64,000 nt of DNA, taken from [Anoxybacillus] calidus. Lineage in GTDB: Bacteria > Bacillota > Bacilli > Bacillales > Anoxybacillaceae. Position numbers and translations under genes: made by a program. Under the pieces are notes generated by a model. The model was not told where the DNA came from, did not search any database, and saw only the letters and a list, made by a program, of their open reading frames with translations. The stretch is from the NCBI RefSeq assembly GCF_013760845.1, contig NZ_JACDUU010000001.1, positions 466,082 through 530,081 of the forward strand. Direction: 5' to 3'. Below, one piece after another: positions 8,422 to 16,861 of this stretch (positions are counted from its first letter, which is position 1; the number at the start of each line of letters is the position of its first letter).

Positions 8422-8925
8422 ATGTTTCAAACTTTAGACCGTTTTTTTAAATCTTGGGAGTTCGAGGCTGGAGTGACTAGGAGAGTACTTGATCATCTCA
8501 CTGATGAGTCACTTAAGCAGGAAGTTACTGCACAGAATTGGACTTTAGGACGTATTGCTTGGCATATCGTTACTGCCATTCAAGTGATTGTCTCACGTAC
8601 AGGGTTAACGTTTGAAGCTCCTGCTAAAGATTGGCCTGTTCCTTCCTCGGCTGATTTTATTGCAAAAAGCTATAAGAAAGCCAGTGATGCCCTTGTTCAA
8701 GCACTGAAAACTCAATGGACCAACGCTAATTTGAATGACCTTATCGACTTTTTCGGTCAGCAAATGACAAATGGGACACTTTTGATGTTTTTGATTCAAC
8801 ATCAAACCCATCATCGCGGACAAATGACCGTTCTTATGCGACAAGCAGGGCTAAACGTTCCCGGCGTTTATGGTCCGTCAAAAGAGGAATGGGCTCGTTT
8901 AGGTATGGATGCACCAAAAATGTAA
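8422..8925 (+). CDS. DinB-family protein (second copy in the window)
   Basis: A 167-residue DinB-fold protein. The metal triad is H48 (GRIAWHIV), H127 and H131 (HQTHHRGQMTVLMRQAG), the same spacing as in the protein at 785-1273, though overall sequence is quite different. The tail GVYGPSKEEWARLGM is typical of YfiT/DinB_2 members in Bacillus. The start at ATG 8422 follows a perfect GAGGAGG site; an upstream in-frame TTG at 8407 would lie before it. Cytoplasmic; substrate unknown. It sits alone between two gene-poor gaps. Confidence 0.87.
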   Translation: MFQTLDRFFKSWEFEAGVTRRVLDHLTDESLKQEVTAQNWTLGRIAWHIVTAIQVIVSRTGLTFEAPAKDWPVPSSADFIAKSYKKASDALVQALKTQWTNANLNDLIDFFGQQMTNGTLLMFLIQHQTHHRGQMTVLMRQAGLNVPGVYGPSKEEWARLGMDAPKM

Positions 8926-9284
8926 TCTAAACCTAGTAGAGGATAGAATTTACCTTTCTCAACGATCGAAAGCAATCCTTCAATAACTGTATCACTTTTC
9001 TTATTCAGCTAAAGGGAGGAAGACCTATCATTCTTCAGTGGTAGTCGAACGGAAATTTTTGGTGAATCGTCACCCTGCAATGACATCTTCAATCGGTTGT
9101 TTTATTTTTGGATGTTTCAACTCATGATGCTTTCTTCCATAAAACTGCTCCTTAGTATGTGCCTTTTCTTTTATTTTGTCCCACCATTATAAAAATAAGC
9201 GGTGTTTATTTAAAGTAATCCTTGATAAAAAAACAATATAAGAGAATGATGTAGGAGTGATTTTGGATTGGAAGGTGGTCAAAC
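8926..9284. other. Gene-less gap
   Basis: No frame, repeat or strong terminator is supported. AT-rich sequence near 9185-9240 probably carries the promoter of the hydrolase gene that follows. Confidence 0.4.
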
Positions 9285-10142
9285 ATGAATAAAGTTACGA
9301 CAGATTTTTCTGTTCACATTTATGAAACTGGAGAGACAAACCATCCAACTCTTGTATGTTTTCACGGTCTTACTAGCAGTAGCGAATCTTTTTTGGAGTT
9401 AGCTGATTATCTAAAAAACTACCATCTTGTTGCGTTTGATAGCCCAGGACATGGAAAAACGCCGCCTTTAGCGCATGAAGAAGATTACTTATTTTCCAAT
9501 CTTGCAAACTGGTTTGACAAAGCGATGGGGCAAAATGTAAATCCTCCCTTCTTTATAATAGGGCATTCGTGGGGAGCGATTATCGCTCTTTTCTATGCAA
9601 AACAATTTCCTGAAAAAGTGAGAGGAGTTATTTTGTTAGACGGTGGATATATGGGACCCGCTGATCACCCGAACAGCACGCTCGAAGGTCTCTTGAAATT
9701 TTGGGAAAATATGTACGAAACAACCCGATACAAAACGATGGATGATGTTTTTGTTGAGTTAAAAAAGAATGCCGTTCGTTGGAATGAAAAGATTGAACAA
9801 ATGGTTGAATCGGCCATGAAAAAAAGCGAAGACGGATATACAATCATCCCATCGCTTTTTACGATTCAATCGATTATAAAATCTTTTTTCAACGAACCGT
9901 TCCGTGAGATTTACGAGAATATTAAAACTCCCGTCCTTTTATTACATAGTACGCTTCCTAAAGAGATGGAAGAAACCCGTTTCCATTTCATCCATCAGAT
10001 GAAAGCGAAAATAAAACAGCTTACCATTATTGGTATATCTAACGCAGGACATAGTGTACATTGGGATGCACCGGAAAAAATAGCTTACGAAATTGATAAA
10101 TGGATAGTTAGAAATTCGTTAAAGAATAAGTCGATGATTTGA
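9285..10142 (+). CDS. Alpha/beta hydrolase
   Basis: A 285-residue alpha/beta-hydrolase-fold enzyme, probably an esterase, lipase or C-C hydrolase. Visible motifs are the oxyanion strand CFHGLTSSSES (residues 25-35), the FDSPGHGKT turn, the nucleophile elbow GHSWG with S95, and the catalytic histidine H256 in NAGHSVHW. The acid is probably the aspartate or glutamate between residues 210 and 235. No signal peptide is seen, so it acts in the cytoplasm. AAGGTGG precedes the ATG. Neighbours give no substrate clue. The fold is certain, the reaction is not. Confidence 0.85.
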   Translation: MNKVTTDFSVHIYETGETNHPTLVCFHGLTSSSESFLELADYLKNYHLVAFDSPGHGKTPPLAHEEDYLFSNLANWFDKAMGQNVNPPFFIIGHSWGAIIALFYAKQFPEKVRGVILLDGGYMGPADHPNSTLEGLLKFWENMYETTRYKTMDDVFVELKKNAVRWNEKIEQMVESAMKKSEDGYTIIPSLFTIQSIIKSFFNEPFREIYENIKTPVLLLHSTLPKEMEETRFHFIHQMKAKIKQLTIIGISNAGHSVHWDAPEKIAYEIDKWIVRNSLKNKSMI

Positions 10143-11125
10143 GAAGCACCAATGGATTGACCACTTTCCTAAATGAGCGGTTTAGGCCTATGATTTACGG
10201 AAGATAAAGAAGGTTGTTTTATAAAAATAACGTTATTCTCATTGGTTCAAAAATAATGGTGAACATAGCGGGATGTAAATGTAAATCTTGACAAAGGTTT
10301 TTATTTGAACACAGAGGAGTATATGAGGCTGTCTACGGAGATTCAATTCTTCAGCATTGAGAAAGCCTCTTTTATTTTTTTTCAAAGCCGTTAAGGATAT
10401 ATGTTTTTATCACTAAAACGTATCTGACAAGTAGAATTTCCTTTTTTGTGTTATAGCGTTTTTCGCTCTCGTAACGCCTTGAGTCCCTCCATGATTGAAT
10501 ACAGACACATACGTAGCCACCGATTGACGATAAAGATTTAGCGTCGCAGAGGATCATTTTCCATGACTAATGGAGCTGCGGTAATACGTTGGCACAAAGA
10601 GGTATCTTTGCGTTCTTCTTTCCGTCACTTCCAAGCTGTGAACTCATGAGTACTTGCGACTTTCAATCGTTTCATAGGGCTGCTTTCCTTTTCTTTCCTA
10701 TTTGTTCCCTAAGAGCAGTATCGACCAAATGAGCCAATGTTATATAGAGATTAAATCTCTAAGTTACATTTATATCGTACAAGCAGTGTCCATTTTAAGA
10801 GGATGATAGTGTAATAGGATTGAACGGAATAAACATAAAGTTTAGGATATTACTGGGAAGTGAGGATGTGTTTCACGATAAAGTTGTTCCTGTCAATGGC
10901 GGGGGTCGGAGAATTGGATTGGAGACAGCAAAACAACTTCACTAAGCTTTTGAGCTGAGAAAGAAGTGAAAAAAGAGTGAGCAAAATCTCTGTAGAAGAA
11001 AGATATGACGTATTGCATAAGGTGGCTAAATAATTGAGAAGCGATCATTGATGTGATGATTCAGGAAACAAACGGAACGATGTGAAAGACGAATATAGAA
11101 GTACATTTAACAGTTATGTCGATTT
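10143..11125. other. Gene-poor gap with a terminator-like stem and gene debris
   Basis: An imperfect stem (GAGGCT near 10325 with AGCCTC near 10369) followed by a long T-rich run (to about 10382) may end the hydrolase transcript. Downstream, on both strands, only interrupted frames are seen, apart from the short-chain dehydrogenase scrap at 10868-10935. No intact gene can be supported. Confidence 0.45.
10868..10935 (+). pseudogene. N-terminal scrap of a short-chain dehydrogenase
   Basis: The frame reads DKVVPVNGGGRRIGLETAKQ and then stops. It corresponds to the SDR cofactor-binding start (normally V-T-G-G-x-x-G-I-G), with the T replaced by N and one glycine by R. Nothing of the rest of the enzyme is seen in frame. 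A dead fragment. Confidence 0.5.
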
Positions 11126-11128
11126 TTG

Positions 11129-11160
11129 TTGACATTTTAAATGAAAATGATTATCATTTC
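11129..11160 (+). promoter_or_regulatory. Promoter with overlapping Fur box before the siderophore-binding gene
   Basis: TTGACA at 11129-11134, a 17 bp spacer and TATCAT at 11152-11157 form the promoter. The palindrome GAAAATGATTATCATTTC (11143-11160) covers the -10 and matches the Fur box (GATAATGATTATCATTATC) closely. Iron-loaded Fur would block this promoter, so the operon should be expressed under iron limitation. Confidence 0.85.
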
Positions 11161-11208
11161 TATGTAGATGTGATTATCAATATCCACAAAATACATAGGG
11201 GGAATAAG

Positions 11209-12189
11209 ATGAATAGAAAAAGATTTTCTTTCATAGGTATCATGTTACTTGTTTTTCTTATGATGCTTAGCGCATGCGGAAACCAAGAGAAAAACACGGT
11301 GTCTGGAAATCAAGAACAAACAAAGATGGAAGAAAAAGCAACGCGAACATTTAAAATGGCAAATGGAAAAGAAGTGGAGATTCCAACTCACCCAAAACGT
11401 GTTGTTATGCCGTATGAATTTTTAGGAAACGCATTAGCTCTTGGGGTAAAACCGATTGCGGTTACAAATCCGTTGATGAAAAATCCTTATATTACAGAAA
11501 ATCAAATGAAGGGAATTGAAAATGTCGGAAATCCAATTTCACTTGAAAAAGTAACGGAATTGAATCCAGATTTAATTATTGTCTATTTAGAGGATCAATA
11601 TGAGCAGCTATCGAAAATTGCGCCAACCGTTGTGATTCCGTTTGGACATTATAAAGGTATTCAAGAAGAAATTCGTGTGTTTGGAGATGTTCTCGGTAAA
11701 AAAGAGGAAGCAGAAAAATGGATTAAACAGTTTGACGAAAAGGCGACTGCTGCTCGTGAAAAGTTACAAGGAGTTATTGGAAAAAACGAGACAGTTGGTA
11801 TTTATGAATTGTCAGGAAAAGATTTTGTTGTGTTTGGAGCAAATTTTGGACGAGCAGGACAAATCATTTATAATGCGTTGCAATTAACACCGCCAGAGAA
11901 GACGAAAAAAGAAGTCATCGAAGGCCCGCAGCAATGGAAACCGATTTCCCTAGAAGCGTTACCTGATTACGAGGCTGATCATATGTTTTGGACGGTATAC
12001 CGAACAGAAGGAACCGACCAAATTGAAAAAGACATGAAAAATAGCGCGATCTGGAAAAATTTAAAAGCTATTAAAAATAATCACTTCTATGAGATGAAAC
12101 TAGAAGATGTATGGTTTACCGATGCGATTTCGCTAGAACATCAGCTTGATCTTGTCGTAGATACATTGCTTTCCCATAATAAAAAATAG
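11209..12189 (+). CDS. Ferric-siderophore ABC transporter, substrate-binding lipoprotein
   Basis: A 326-residue extracytoplasmic binding protein of the FecB/FhuD (cluster A-II) family. The signal peptide ends in the lipobox LSAC with C23 as the lipidated residue. The mature part reads RTFKMANGKEVEIPTHPKR, then VTELNPDLIIV, classic for this group, with a long central helix near residues 180-200. I start at ATG 11209 because AGGGGG precedes it; a longer frame upstream lacks a ribosome site and would hide the signal peptide. It is the first gene of a Fur-controlled operon with two permeases, a flavoprotein reductase and an ATPase. The exact siderophore is unknown. Confidence 0.92.
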   Translation: MNRKRFSFIGIMLLVFLMMLSACGNQEKNTVSGNQEQTKMEEKATRTFKMANGKEVEIPTHPKRVVMPYEFLGNALALGVKPIAVTNPLMKNPYITENQMKGIENVGNPISLEKVTELNPDLIIVYLEDQYEQLSKIAPTVVIPFGHYKGIQEEIRVFGDVLGKKEEAEKWIKQFDEKATAAREKLQGVIGKNETVGIYELSGKDFVVFGANFGRAGQIIYNALQLTPPEKTKKEVIEGPQQWKPISLEALPDYEADHMFWTVYRTEGTDQIEKDMKNSAIWKNLKAIKNNHFYEMKLEDVWFTDAISLEHQLDLVVDTLLSHNKK

Positions 12190-12258
12190 TACAGTAAGAC
12201 ATATAGGAATCTAGTTTCAAATTCTAACATAAGCAAGCTTTTCTACCAATCTCCTAAA

Positions 12259-12290
12259 CGAAATCGGACAAATTCATTTGTCCGATTTCG
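12259..12290 (+). terminator. Long hairpin between binding protein and permease genes
   Basis: A perfect 14-bp stem (CGAAATCGGACAAA, TTCA loop, TTTGTCCGATTTCG) is followed by TTGCAG rather than a T-run. It may act as a partial terminator or as a 3' stabiliser giving more binding protein than permease. Confidence 0.65.
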
Positions 12291-12298
12291 TTGCAGAT

Positions 12299-12386
12299 GC
12301 TAACCCAAAGTGTCAGACCCCACAAGAGGAAACAATGAGCGATATATTGTGAAATTGCATGTGAGGCCGGATACTTATAGGTTAGC
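12299..12386 (+). repeat. Intergenic palindromic element, copy A
   Basis: About 88 bp bounded by GCTAACC and GGTTAGC. Internal boxes AAGTGTCAGACC, CCACAA, ATATATTGTG and GTGAGG are shared with copies at 22587, 40331, 43331, 46835 and 58185. The outer stem differs from the others (TAACC/GGTTA instead of TGACC/GGTCA) by matched changes on both arms. Confidence 0.75.
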
Positions 12387-12474
12387 CCTGTGGTAGAAAA
12401 GCGTTCTTCTTTTCATGATTACATACATATGTTAGAAATTTATTTGTACTTATATAGGAAAACAGGTGGAAATC

Positions 12475-13500
12475 ATGAAAAACGATACGGTAAATCAGTA
12501 TTCGCGTCCTTGGATAGCGATAACGGTGATCGTGATAGGAATTTTCGCTATCGTTTTTGGAATTGCGTTGTCTATTTCCGTTGGTGCTGCCAATATTCAG
12601 CTTTCAACAGTATGGGAAGCGCTTGTTCATTACAATCCGAATCGAACGGAACATGCGATTATTCAAGATTTGCGTCTGCCGCGATCGCTTGCGGATGTTT
12701 TAGTAGGTGCTAGCTTTGCAGTGGCAGGTGCGATTATGCAAGGGATGACGCGAAATCCGCTTGCAGATGCCGGGCTTTTAGGCTTAAATGCTGGGGCTAC
12801 ATTGATGGTAGCGGTTTGCTTCGCGTTTTTACCGGGATTATCCTATAATTCTTTAATTCTATTTTCCTTCTTAGGAGCGGCTGTTGCGGCGGGGCTTGTT
12901 TACGGGATTAGTTCGCTTGCTCGGGGTGGCTTAACTCCGGTTCGCCTTGTGTTAGCAGGAGCAGCCGTAAGTGCATTGTTAACGGCGCTGAGCGAAGGAA
13001 TTGCGATCCATTTTCAGTTAAGTCAAGAGTTAGCATTTTGGTATGCAGGTGGAGTGGCCGGTGTGAAATGGAGCCAGCTGAAAGTGATGACTCCATGGCT
13101 TGTTGTCGCTTTAGTGGGTTCATTGCTTTTGTCGCGTTCGATTACTCTCTTAAGTCTAGGAGATGAAGTAGCGACAGGATTAGGACAAAAAACGGGCTTG
13201 GTTAAAATGCTTGGCATGATTATTGTGCTTCTTTTGGCAGGAGTGTCTGTATCGGCGGTCGGACCGATTGGATTTATCGGACTTGTCGTTCCGCATATTG
13301 CTCGGTTTTTCGTCGGTGTGGATTATCGCTGGATTATTCCTTGTTCGGCCGTTCTCGGTGGAGGGTTCATGATTATGGCTGATATTGGTGCAAGAATGAT
13401 TAATCCTCCTTATGAAACGCCAATCGGTGTTTTATTCGCCCTTATTGGTGTTCCGTTCTTCCTTTATGTGGCGCGAAAAGGAAGGAGGGAGCTTTCATGA
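12475..13500 (+). CDS. FecCD-family iron-siderophore permease, first subunit
   Basis: A 341-residue integral membrane subunit with about ten helices, partner of the second permease and the ATPase at 15634. Family hallmarks are RLPRSLADVLVGASFAVAG (residues about 63-81), QGMTRNPLADAGLLG and, near the C-terminus, GPIGFIGLVVPHIARF, the region that contacts the ATPase. The ATG at 12475 follows AGGTGG by five bases; an in-frame GTG at 12466 overlaps that site. The stop overlaps the next start (ATGA), so the two permeases are translationally coupled. It lies nearly 290 bases after the binding protein, separated by a hairpin and a palindromic repeat. Confidence 0.93.
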   Translation: MKNDTVNQYSRPWIAITVIVIGIFAIVFGIALSISVGAANIQLSTVWEALVHYNPNRTEHAIIQDLRLPRSLADVLVGASFAVAGAIMQGMTRNPLADAGLLGLNAGATLMVAVCFAFLPGLSYNSLILFSFLGAAVAAGLVYGISSLARGGLTPVRLVLAGAAVSALLTALSEGIAIHFQLSQELAFWYAGGVAGVKWSQLKVMTPWLVVALVGSLLLSRSITLLSLGDEVATGLGQKTGLVKMLGMIIVLLLAGVSVSAVGPIGFIGLVVPHIARFFVGVDYRWIIPCSAVLGGGFMIMADIGARMINPPYETPIGVLFALIGVPFFLYVARKGRRELS

Positions 13501-14516
13501 ATGGAGTAGAGCGACGCAAGAACGTTCGGCGTTTTTCCATACTCGCTACTTTTTCTGTTCTGATTCTTATTGTGTTTGTGATCAGTATGAACACAGGCTT
13601 CAGTCGGTTATCTCCGCTTGAAGTGTTTCAAACGCTGTTTGGAATGGGAACCGAAAAGCAAGAGTTGATTTTGTTTGAATTTCGCTTGCCTCGTATTGTG
13701 ATTTCCATGCTTGTTGGGGCGGGATTGGCTGTATCAGGCTGCATTATGCAGGGCATTTCCCGCAATGCGTTAGCAGATCCAAGCATTTTAGGGATTTCGC
13801 ATGGAGCAGGGGTAATGGTCGTTTTATATTTGTCGTTTTTCCCAACACATTTGGACGTTCCTGTTTTATTTTTGCCGATCCTTGCGTTTTTCGGTAGCTC
13901 ATTAGCAGCTGCTCTTGTGTTTGGCTTGTCTTACGAAAAACACGAAGGGCTGTTGCCAACGCGTCTCGTTTTAACAGGAGTGGCAGTTGCGGCTGGATTG
14001 AGCGCGCTCATGACGGTTCTTTCTCTTCGACTAAGCCGGGAGCTTTATCAGTTTGTAGCGGCATGGTTGACTGGAAGTATTTGGGGAGCGACGTGGGATT
14101 ACGTTTTAGCGCTTTTACCTTGGATTGTCGTCCTATTCGCTTTTGTGTATTATAAAGCGCTCGTACTCGATGTGTTATCGTTTGGAAAAAACGTCGCCAC
14201 AGGACTTGGTGCGTCTGTTTCCAAAGAACAAGTGAAACTACTCGCTGCTGCAGTGGGACTTGCGTCTGCTTGTGTGTCTGTCAGCGGGGGCATTGGTTTC
14301 GTCGGTTTGATTGGACCGCATTTAGCGCGACGAATCATCGGTCCAAATCATAAGTATTTGCTGCCAGCTTCGGCGCTCGCAGGGGCCCTATTGTTACTGA
14401 CCGCCGACACGATCGGTCGCACGATTCTACAGCCATCAGAAATTCATGCAGGTATCGTCGTGGCGATCATCGGGGCACCGTACTTCTTGTATTTGCTAGC
14501 CCGATCCAATCATTAA
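13497..14516 (+). CDS. FecCD-family iron-siderophore permease, second subunit
   Basis: A 339-residue partner of the preceding permease. It contains RLPRIVISMLVGAGLAVSG, QGISRNALADPSILG and [17 protein letters not shown] near residue 265, the FecCD signature. The start overlaps the upstream stop by four bases and has GGAGGGA before it. The predicted heterodimeric channel imports the ferric siderophore handed over by the lipoprotein at 11209, driven by the ATPase at 15634. Confidence 0.93.
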   Translation: MNGVERRKNVRRFSILATFSVLILIVFVISMNTGFSRLSPLEVFQTLFGMGTEKQELILFEFRLPRIVISMLVGAGLAVSGCIMQGISRNALADPSILGISHGAGVMVVLYLSFFPTHLDVPVLFLPILAFFGSSLAAALVFGLSYEKHEGLLPTRLVLTGVAVAAGLSALMTVLSLRLSRELYQFVAAWLTGSIWGATWDYVLALLPWIVVLFAFVYYKALVLDVLSFGKNVATGLGASVSKEQVKLLAAAVGLASACVSVSGGIGFVGLIGPHLARRIIGPNHKYLLPASALAGALLLLTADTIGRTILQPSEIHAGIVVAIIGAPYFLYLLARSNH

Positions 14517-14533
14517 TCGTATGGGGGAATTTC

Positions 14534-15547
14534 ATGATGGAGAGAAACCTTGAACTCTATGATGTAACCATTGTCGGTGGAGGTCCTGTTGGGTTATTCG
14601 CTGCCTTTTACAGTGGATTGCGCGAATTAAAAACGAAAGTCATTGAAAGCTTGCCAGAGTTAGGCGGGAAAGTGAGAGGATTTTTCCCAGAGAAAATCAT
14701 TCGCGACATTGGTGGGATTCCTGAGATTTCCGGGGAGCAGTTAATTCAAAATTTAGAGCGGCAAGCCAAAACGTTTGCACCCACAATTGTTTTAGGTCAA
14801 CGAATTGTTGATTTGGAGAAGCAAAAGGATGGAACGTTTTTGTTGACAAGCATCAATGGCGAACAACATCATACGCGCGCCGTCATTCTTGCGATAGGAC
14901 ATGGAACATGGGAAGTGCAGAAGTTAGAGGTGGATGGTGCGGAACAGTACGAAGGGCATACGCTTCATTATAAAGTTGGATCATTAGAACATTTTCGTGG
15001 AAAGCGAGTACTTATCTCCGGCGGCGGCAATACAGCGTTAGACTGGGCCCAACAATTGGAGTCCATCGCTGAAAAAGTCACGATCGTCCATCGTCGCGAT
15101 CAATTTTCCGGATTGGAAAGCAGCGTGACGAACCTAAAGCGCTCGTCAGTCGAACTATTGACACCATATGTAGTCAAACAACTATACGGACAAGGAACTC
15201 TTCTTGAAAAAGTGATGATTGAACATGTTGACACGGGGGAAACAACAGAATTACCGGTCGATGAATTGATTGTTAGTCACGGTTTCCATATTGACCTTGG
15301 ACCGATCAAAGACTGGGGATTTGATATGGTAGACGGGCGTATTGTTGTCAATGGAAAAATGGAAACAAACATCCCTGGCATATTTGCCATAGGAGATATT
15401 GCCTATTATCCGAATAAATTAATGTTAATTTCCGGAGGATTTATGGAAGGACCGACGGCGGTCAATAGCGTCAAAATGTATCTTGATCCCAACGCTCAAC
15501 CAATGGCTATGGTTTCGACCCACCATCAAGCGTTTGTGGCGAATTGA
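14534..15547 (+). CDS. Ferredoxin/flavodoxin-NADP(+) reductase-like flavoprotein in the siderophore operon
   Basis: A 337-residue two-dinucleotide-binding flavoprotein of the YumC/YcgT (ferredoxin-NADP reductase type 2) group. FAD binding is shown by VGGGPVGLFAAFYSG (residues about 15-29), NADP binding by ISGGGNTALDWAQQL (about 162-176), and the C-terminal FAD motif by IFAIGDIAYY. The CxxC redox pair of true thioredoxin reductases is absent, which supports an NADPH:ferredoxin or flavodoxin reductase. Its position between permease and ATPase genes of a Fur-regulated uptake operon suggests that it supplies electrons to release iron from the imported siderophore; this is inference from context. 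GGGGGA precedes the ATG. Confidence 0.88.
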   Translation: MMERNLELYDVTIVGGGPVGLFAAFYSGLRELKTKVIESLPELGGKVRGFFPEKIIRDIGGIPEISGEQLIQNLERQAKTFAPTIVLGQRIVDLEKQKDGTFLLTSINGEQHHTRAVILAIGHGTWEVQKLEVDGAEQYEGHTLHYKVGSLEHFRGKRVLISGGGNTALDWAQQLESIAEKVTIVHRRDQFSGLESSVTNLKRSSVELLTPYVVKQLYGQGTLLEKVMIEHVDTGETTELPVDELIVSHGFHIDLGPIKDWGFDMVDGRIVVNGKMETNIPGIFAIGDIAYYPNKLMLISGGFMEGPTAVNSVKMYLDPNAQPMAMVSTHHQAFVAN

Positions 15548-15633
15548 ACGTTCTCTTCCGATAGAGTGTTAAATATGTCCAAGCAAGGGATTTTTACGCT
15601 CGCTTAAAATCAAATCGAAAGGAAGTGGATCGC

Positions 15634-16443
15634 TTGATTGTGACGGAAAATTTAGATATTGCGTACGATCAAATGGTCATTGTCAAACAATTAAATATAG
15701 AAATTCCATCCCATAAAATCACAGCATTAGTTGGGGCGAACGGCTCTGGAAAGTCGACGATTTTGAAAACGATGGCGCGTTTGCTGAAACCAAAAAGCGG
15801 TCATGTTTTGCTTGATGGGAAAGCGATTCATCAATTAAGAACGAAAGAAGTGGCTAAGCAATTAGCGATTTTGCCACAAAACCCGACGGCTCCAGAAGGG
15901 ATGACAGTCACCGATTTAGTGACATATGGCCGTTTCCCTCACCAGCGCGGCTTCGGTTCGTTAACGAAACAGGATAAAGAAGTGATTGAATGGGCCATTG
16001 AAGCGACAGGAATGAAAGAATTCGCTCATCGTCCTGTCGATCAACTATCGGGTGGACAGCGACAGCGAGCATGGATTGCGATGGCGCTTGCTCAAGAAAC
16101 ACCGATTTTGTTTTTAGACGAGCCGACGACATTTCTTGATATGGCTCATCAATTAGAAGTGCTTAATCTTTTAGAAGAGCTGCATGAAAAAGAGCGGAGA
16201 ACGATTGTTATGGTTGTTCACGATTTAAACCATGCAAGCCGTTATGCTCACCATATGATTGCTATTAAAAAAGGAACTGTCGTCAAAGCAGGTACTCCGA
16301 TGGAAGTCATGCAACCACATATTATCGAAGAGGTATTTGGGATTCAGTGTGATATCATCCGAGACCCGCGTACAGGCTTGCCGTTATGCTTACCGTACGC
16401 GCTTAGTCGTTCCAAAAAAGAACAGGTCCATCATATAGGTTAG
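15634..16443 (+). CDS. Iron-siderophore ABC transporter ATP-binding protein (FecE/FhuC-like)
   Basis: A 269-residue ATPase with Walker A GANGSGKST (residues about 35-43), Q-loop ILPQNPTAPEG, signature [10 protein letters not shown], Walker B ILFLDEPTTFLD and the H-loop VVHDLNHASRYA. It closely resembles the ATPase at 56608 of the second iron system. I start at TTG 15634 because AGGAAGTGG lies 6-8 bases before it; a GTG at 15625 lies inside that site. It closes the operon; an intrinsic terminator follows at 16449. It powers uptake by the two permeases upstream. Confidence 0.93.
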   Translation: MIVTENLDIAYDQMVIVKQLNIEIPSHKITALVGANGSGKSTILKTMARLLKPKSGHVLLDGKAIHQLRTKEVAKQLAILPQNPTAPEGMTVTDLVTYGRFPHQRGFGSLTKQDKEVIEWAIEATGMKEFAHRPVDQLSGGQRQRAWIAMALAQETPILFLDEPTTFLDMAHQLEVLNLLEELHEKERRTIVMVVHDLNHASRYAHHMIAIKKGTVVKAGTPMEVMQPHIIEEVFGIQCDIIRDPRTGLPLCLPYALSRSKKEQVHHIG

Positions 16444-16448
16444 GAAAT

Positions 16449-16493
16449 AAACAAGGCTGATTTCTATGTGAAAATTAGCCTTGTTTTTGTTTT
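16449..16493 (+). terminator. Intrinsic terminator of the first siderophore operon
   Basis: ACAAGGCTGATTT pairs with AAATTAGCCTTGT (one G-T pair) and is followed by TTTTGTTTT. Confidence 0.88.
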
Positions 16494-16677
16494 GGGTGGC
16501 CTCTCCAGTGCGTCATAAGTATTGTGATGAGTCTTAGTCGAAACAATCATCACCGTAATCAATAACATTTTGTGTCCTTATGATAAATGTTTCGACGATA
16601 AACGTTGTAAATGTAATCATCTTCTATTGAATGGGGTTTCTGTCCAAAATATTAATACCGTACAAACTCCCATCTGA

Positions 16678-16785
16678 ATGAAGTATCTAGATGGAAATCA
16701 TACAATTGAGGATCGAAAACCGATTTTACAGCAACATAAACGACTGGTTGAAGAAAAGGTAAAAGAAATGAAGAACATGGTATGA
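16678..16785 (+). pseudogene. C-terminal scrap of a MerR-family regulator
   Basis: The gap 16494-16861 holds one short open stretch reading MKYLDGNHTIEDRKPILQQH and then KRLVEEKVKEMKN to a stop. MerR regulators have the same block (LLDGNxTxEDRKxILxxHxxxV) in their dimerisation helix. The DNA-binding half is missing. It may once have controlled the SDR gene just downstream. Confidence 0.5.
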
Positions 16786-16861
16786 TATGTTTGAGCAACA
16801 TAAAGAAATTCAAAGTGCCGAATGAGTACTTAGTTTTTAATAGACAAAGGGGGAAAGATCG

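Noticed and set aside
10372-10557. 61-residue minus-strand frame
   Set aside because: No ribosome site, cysteine/serine-rich random composition, and it begins in a terminator-like T-rich tract.
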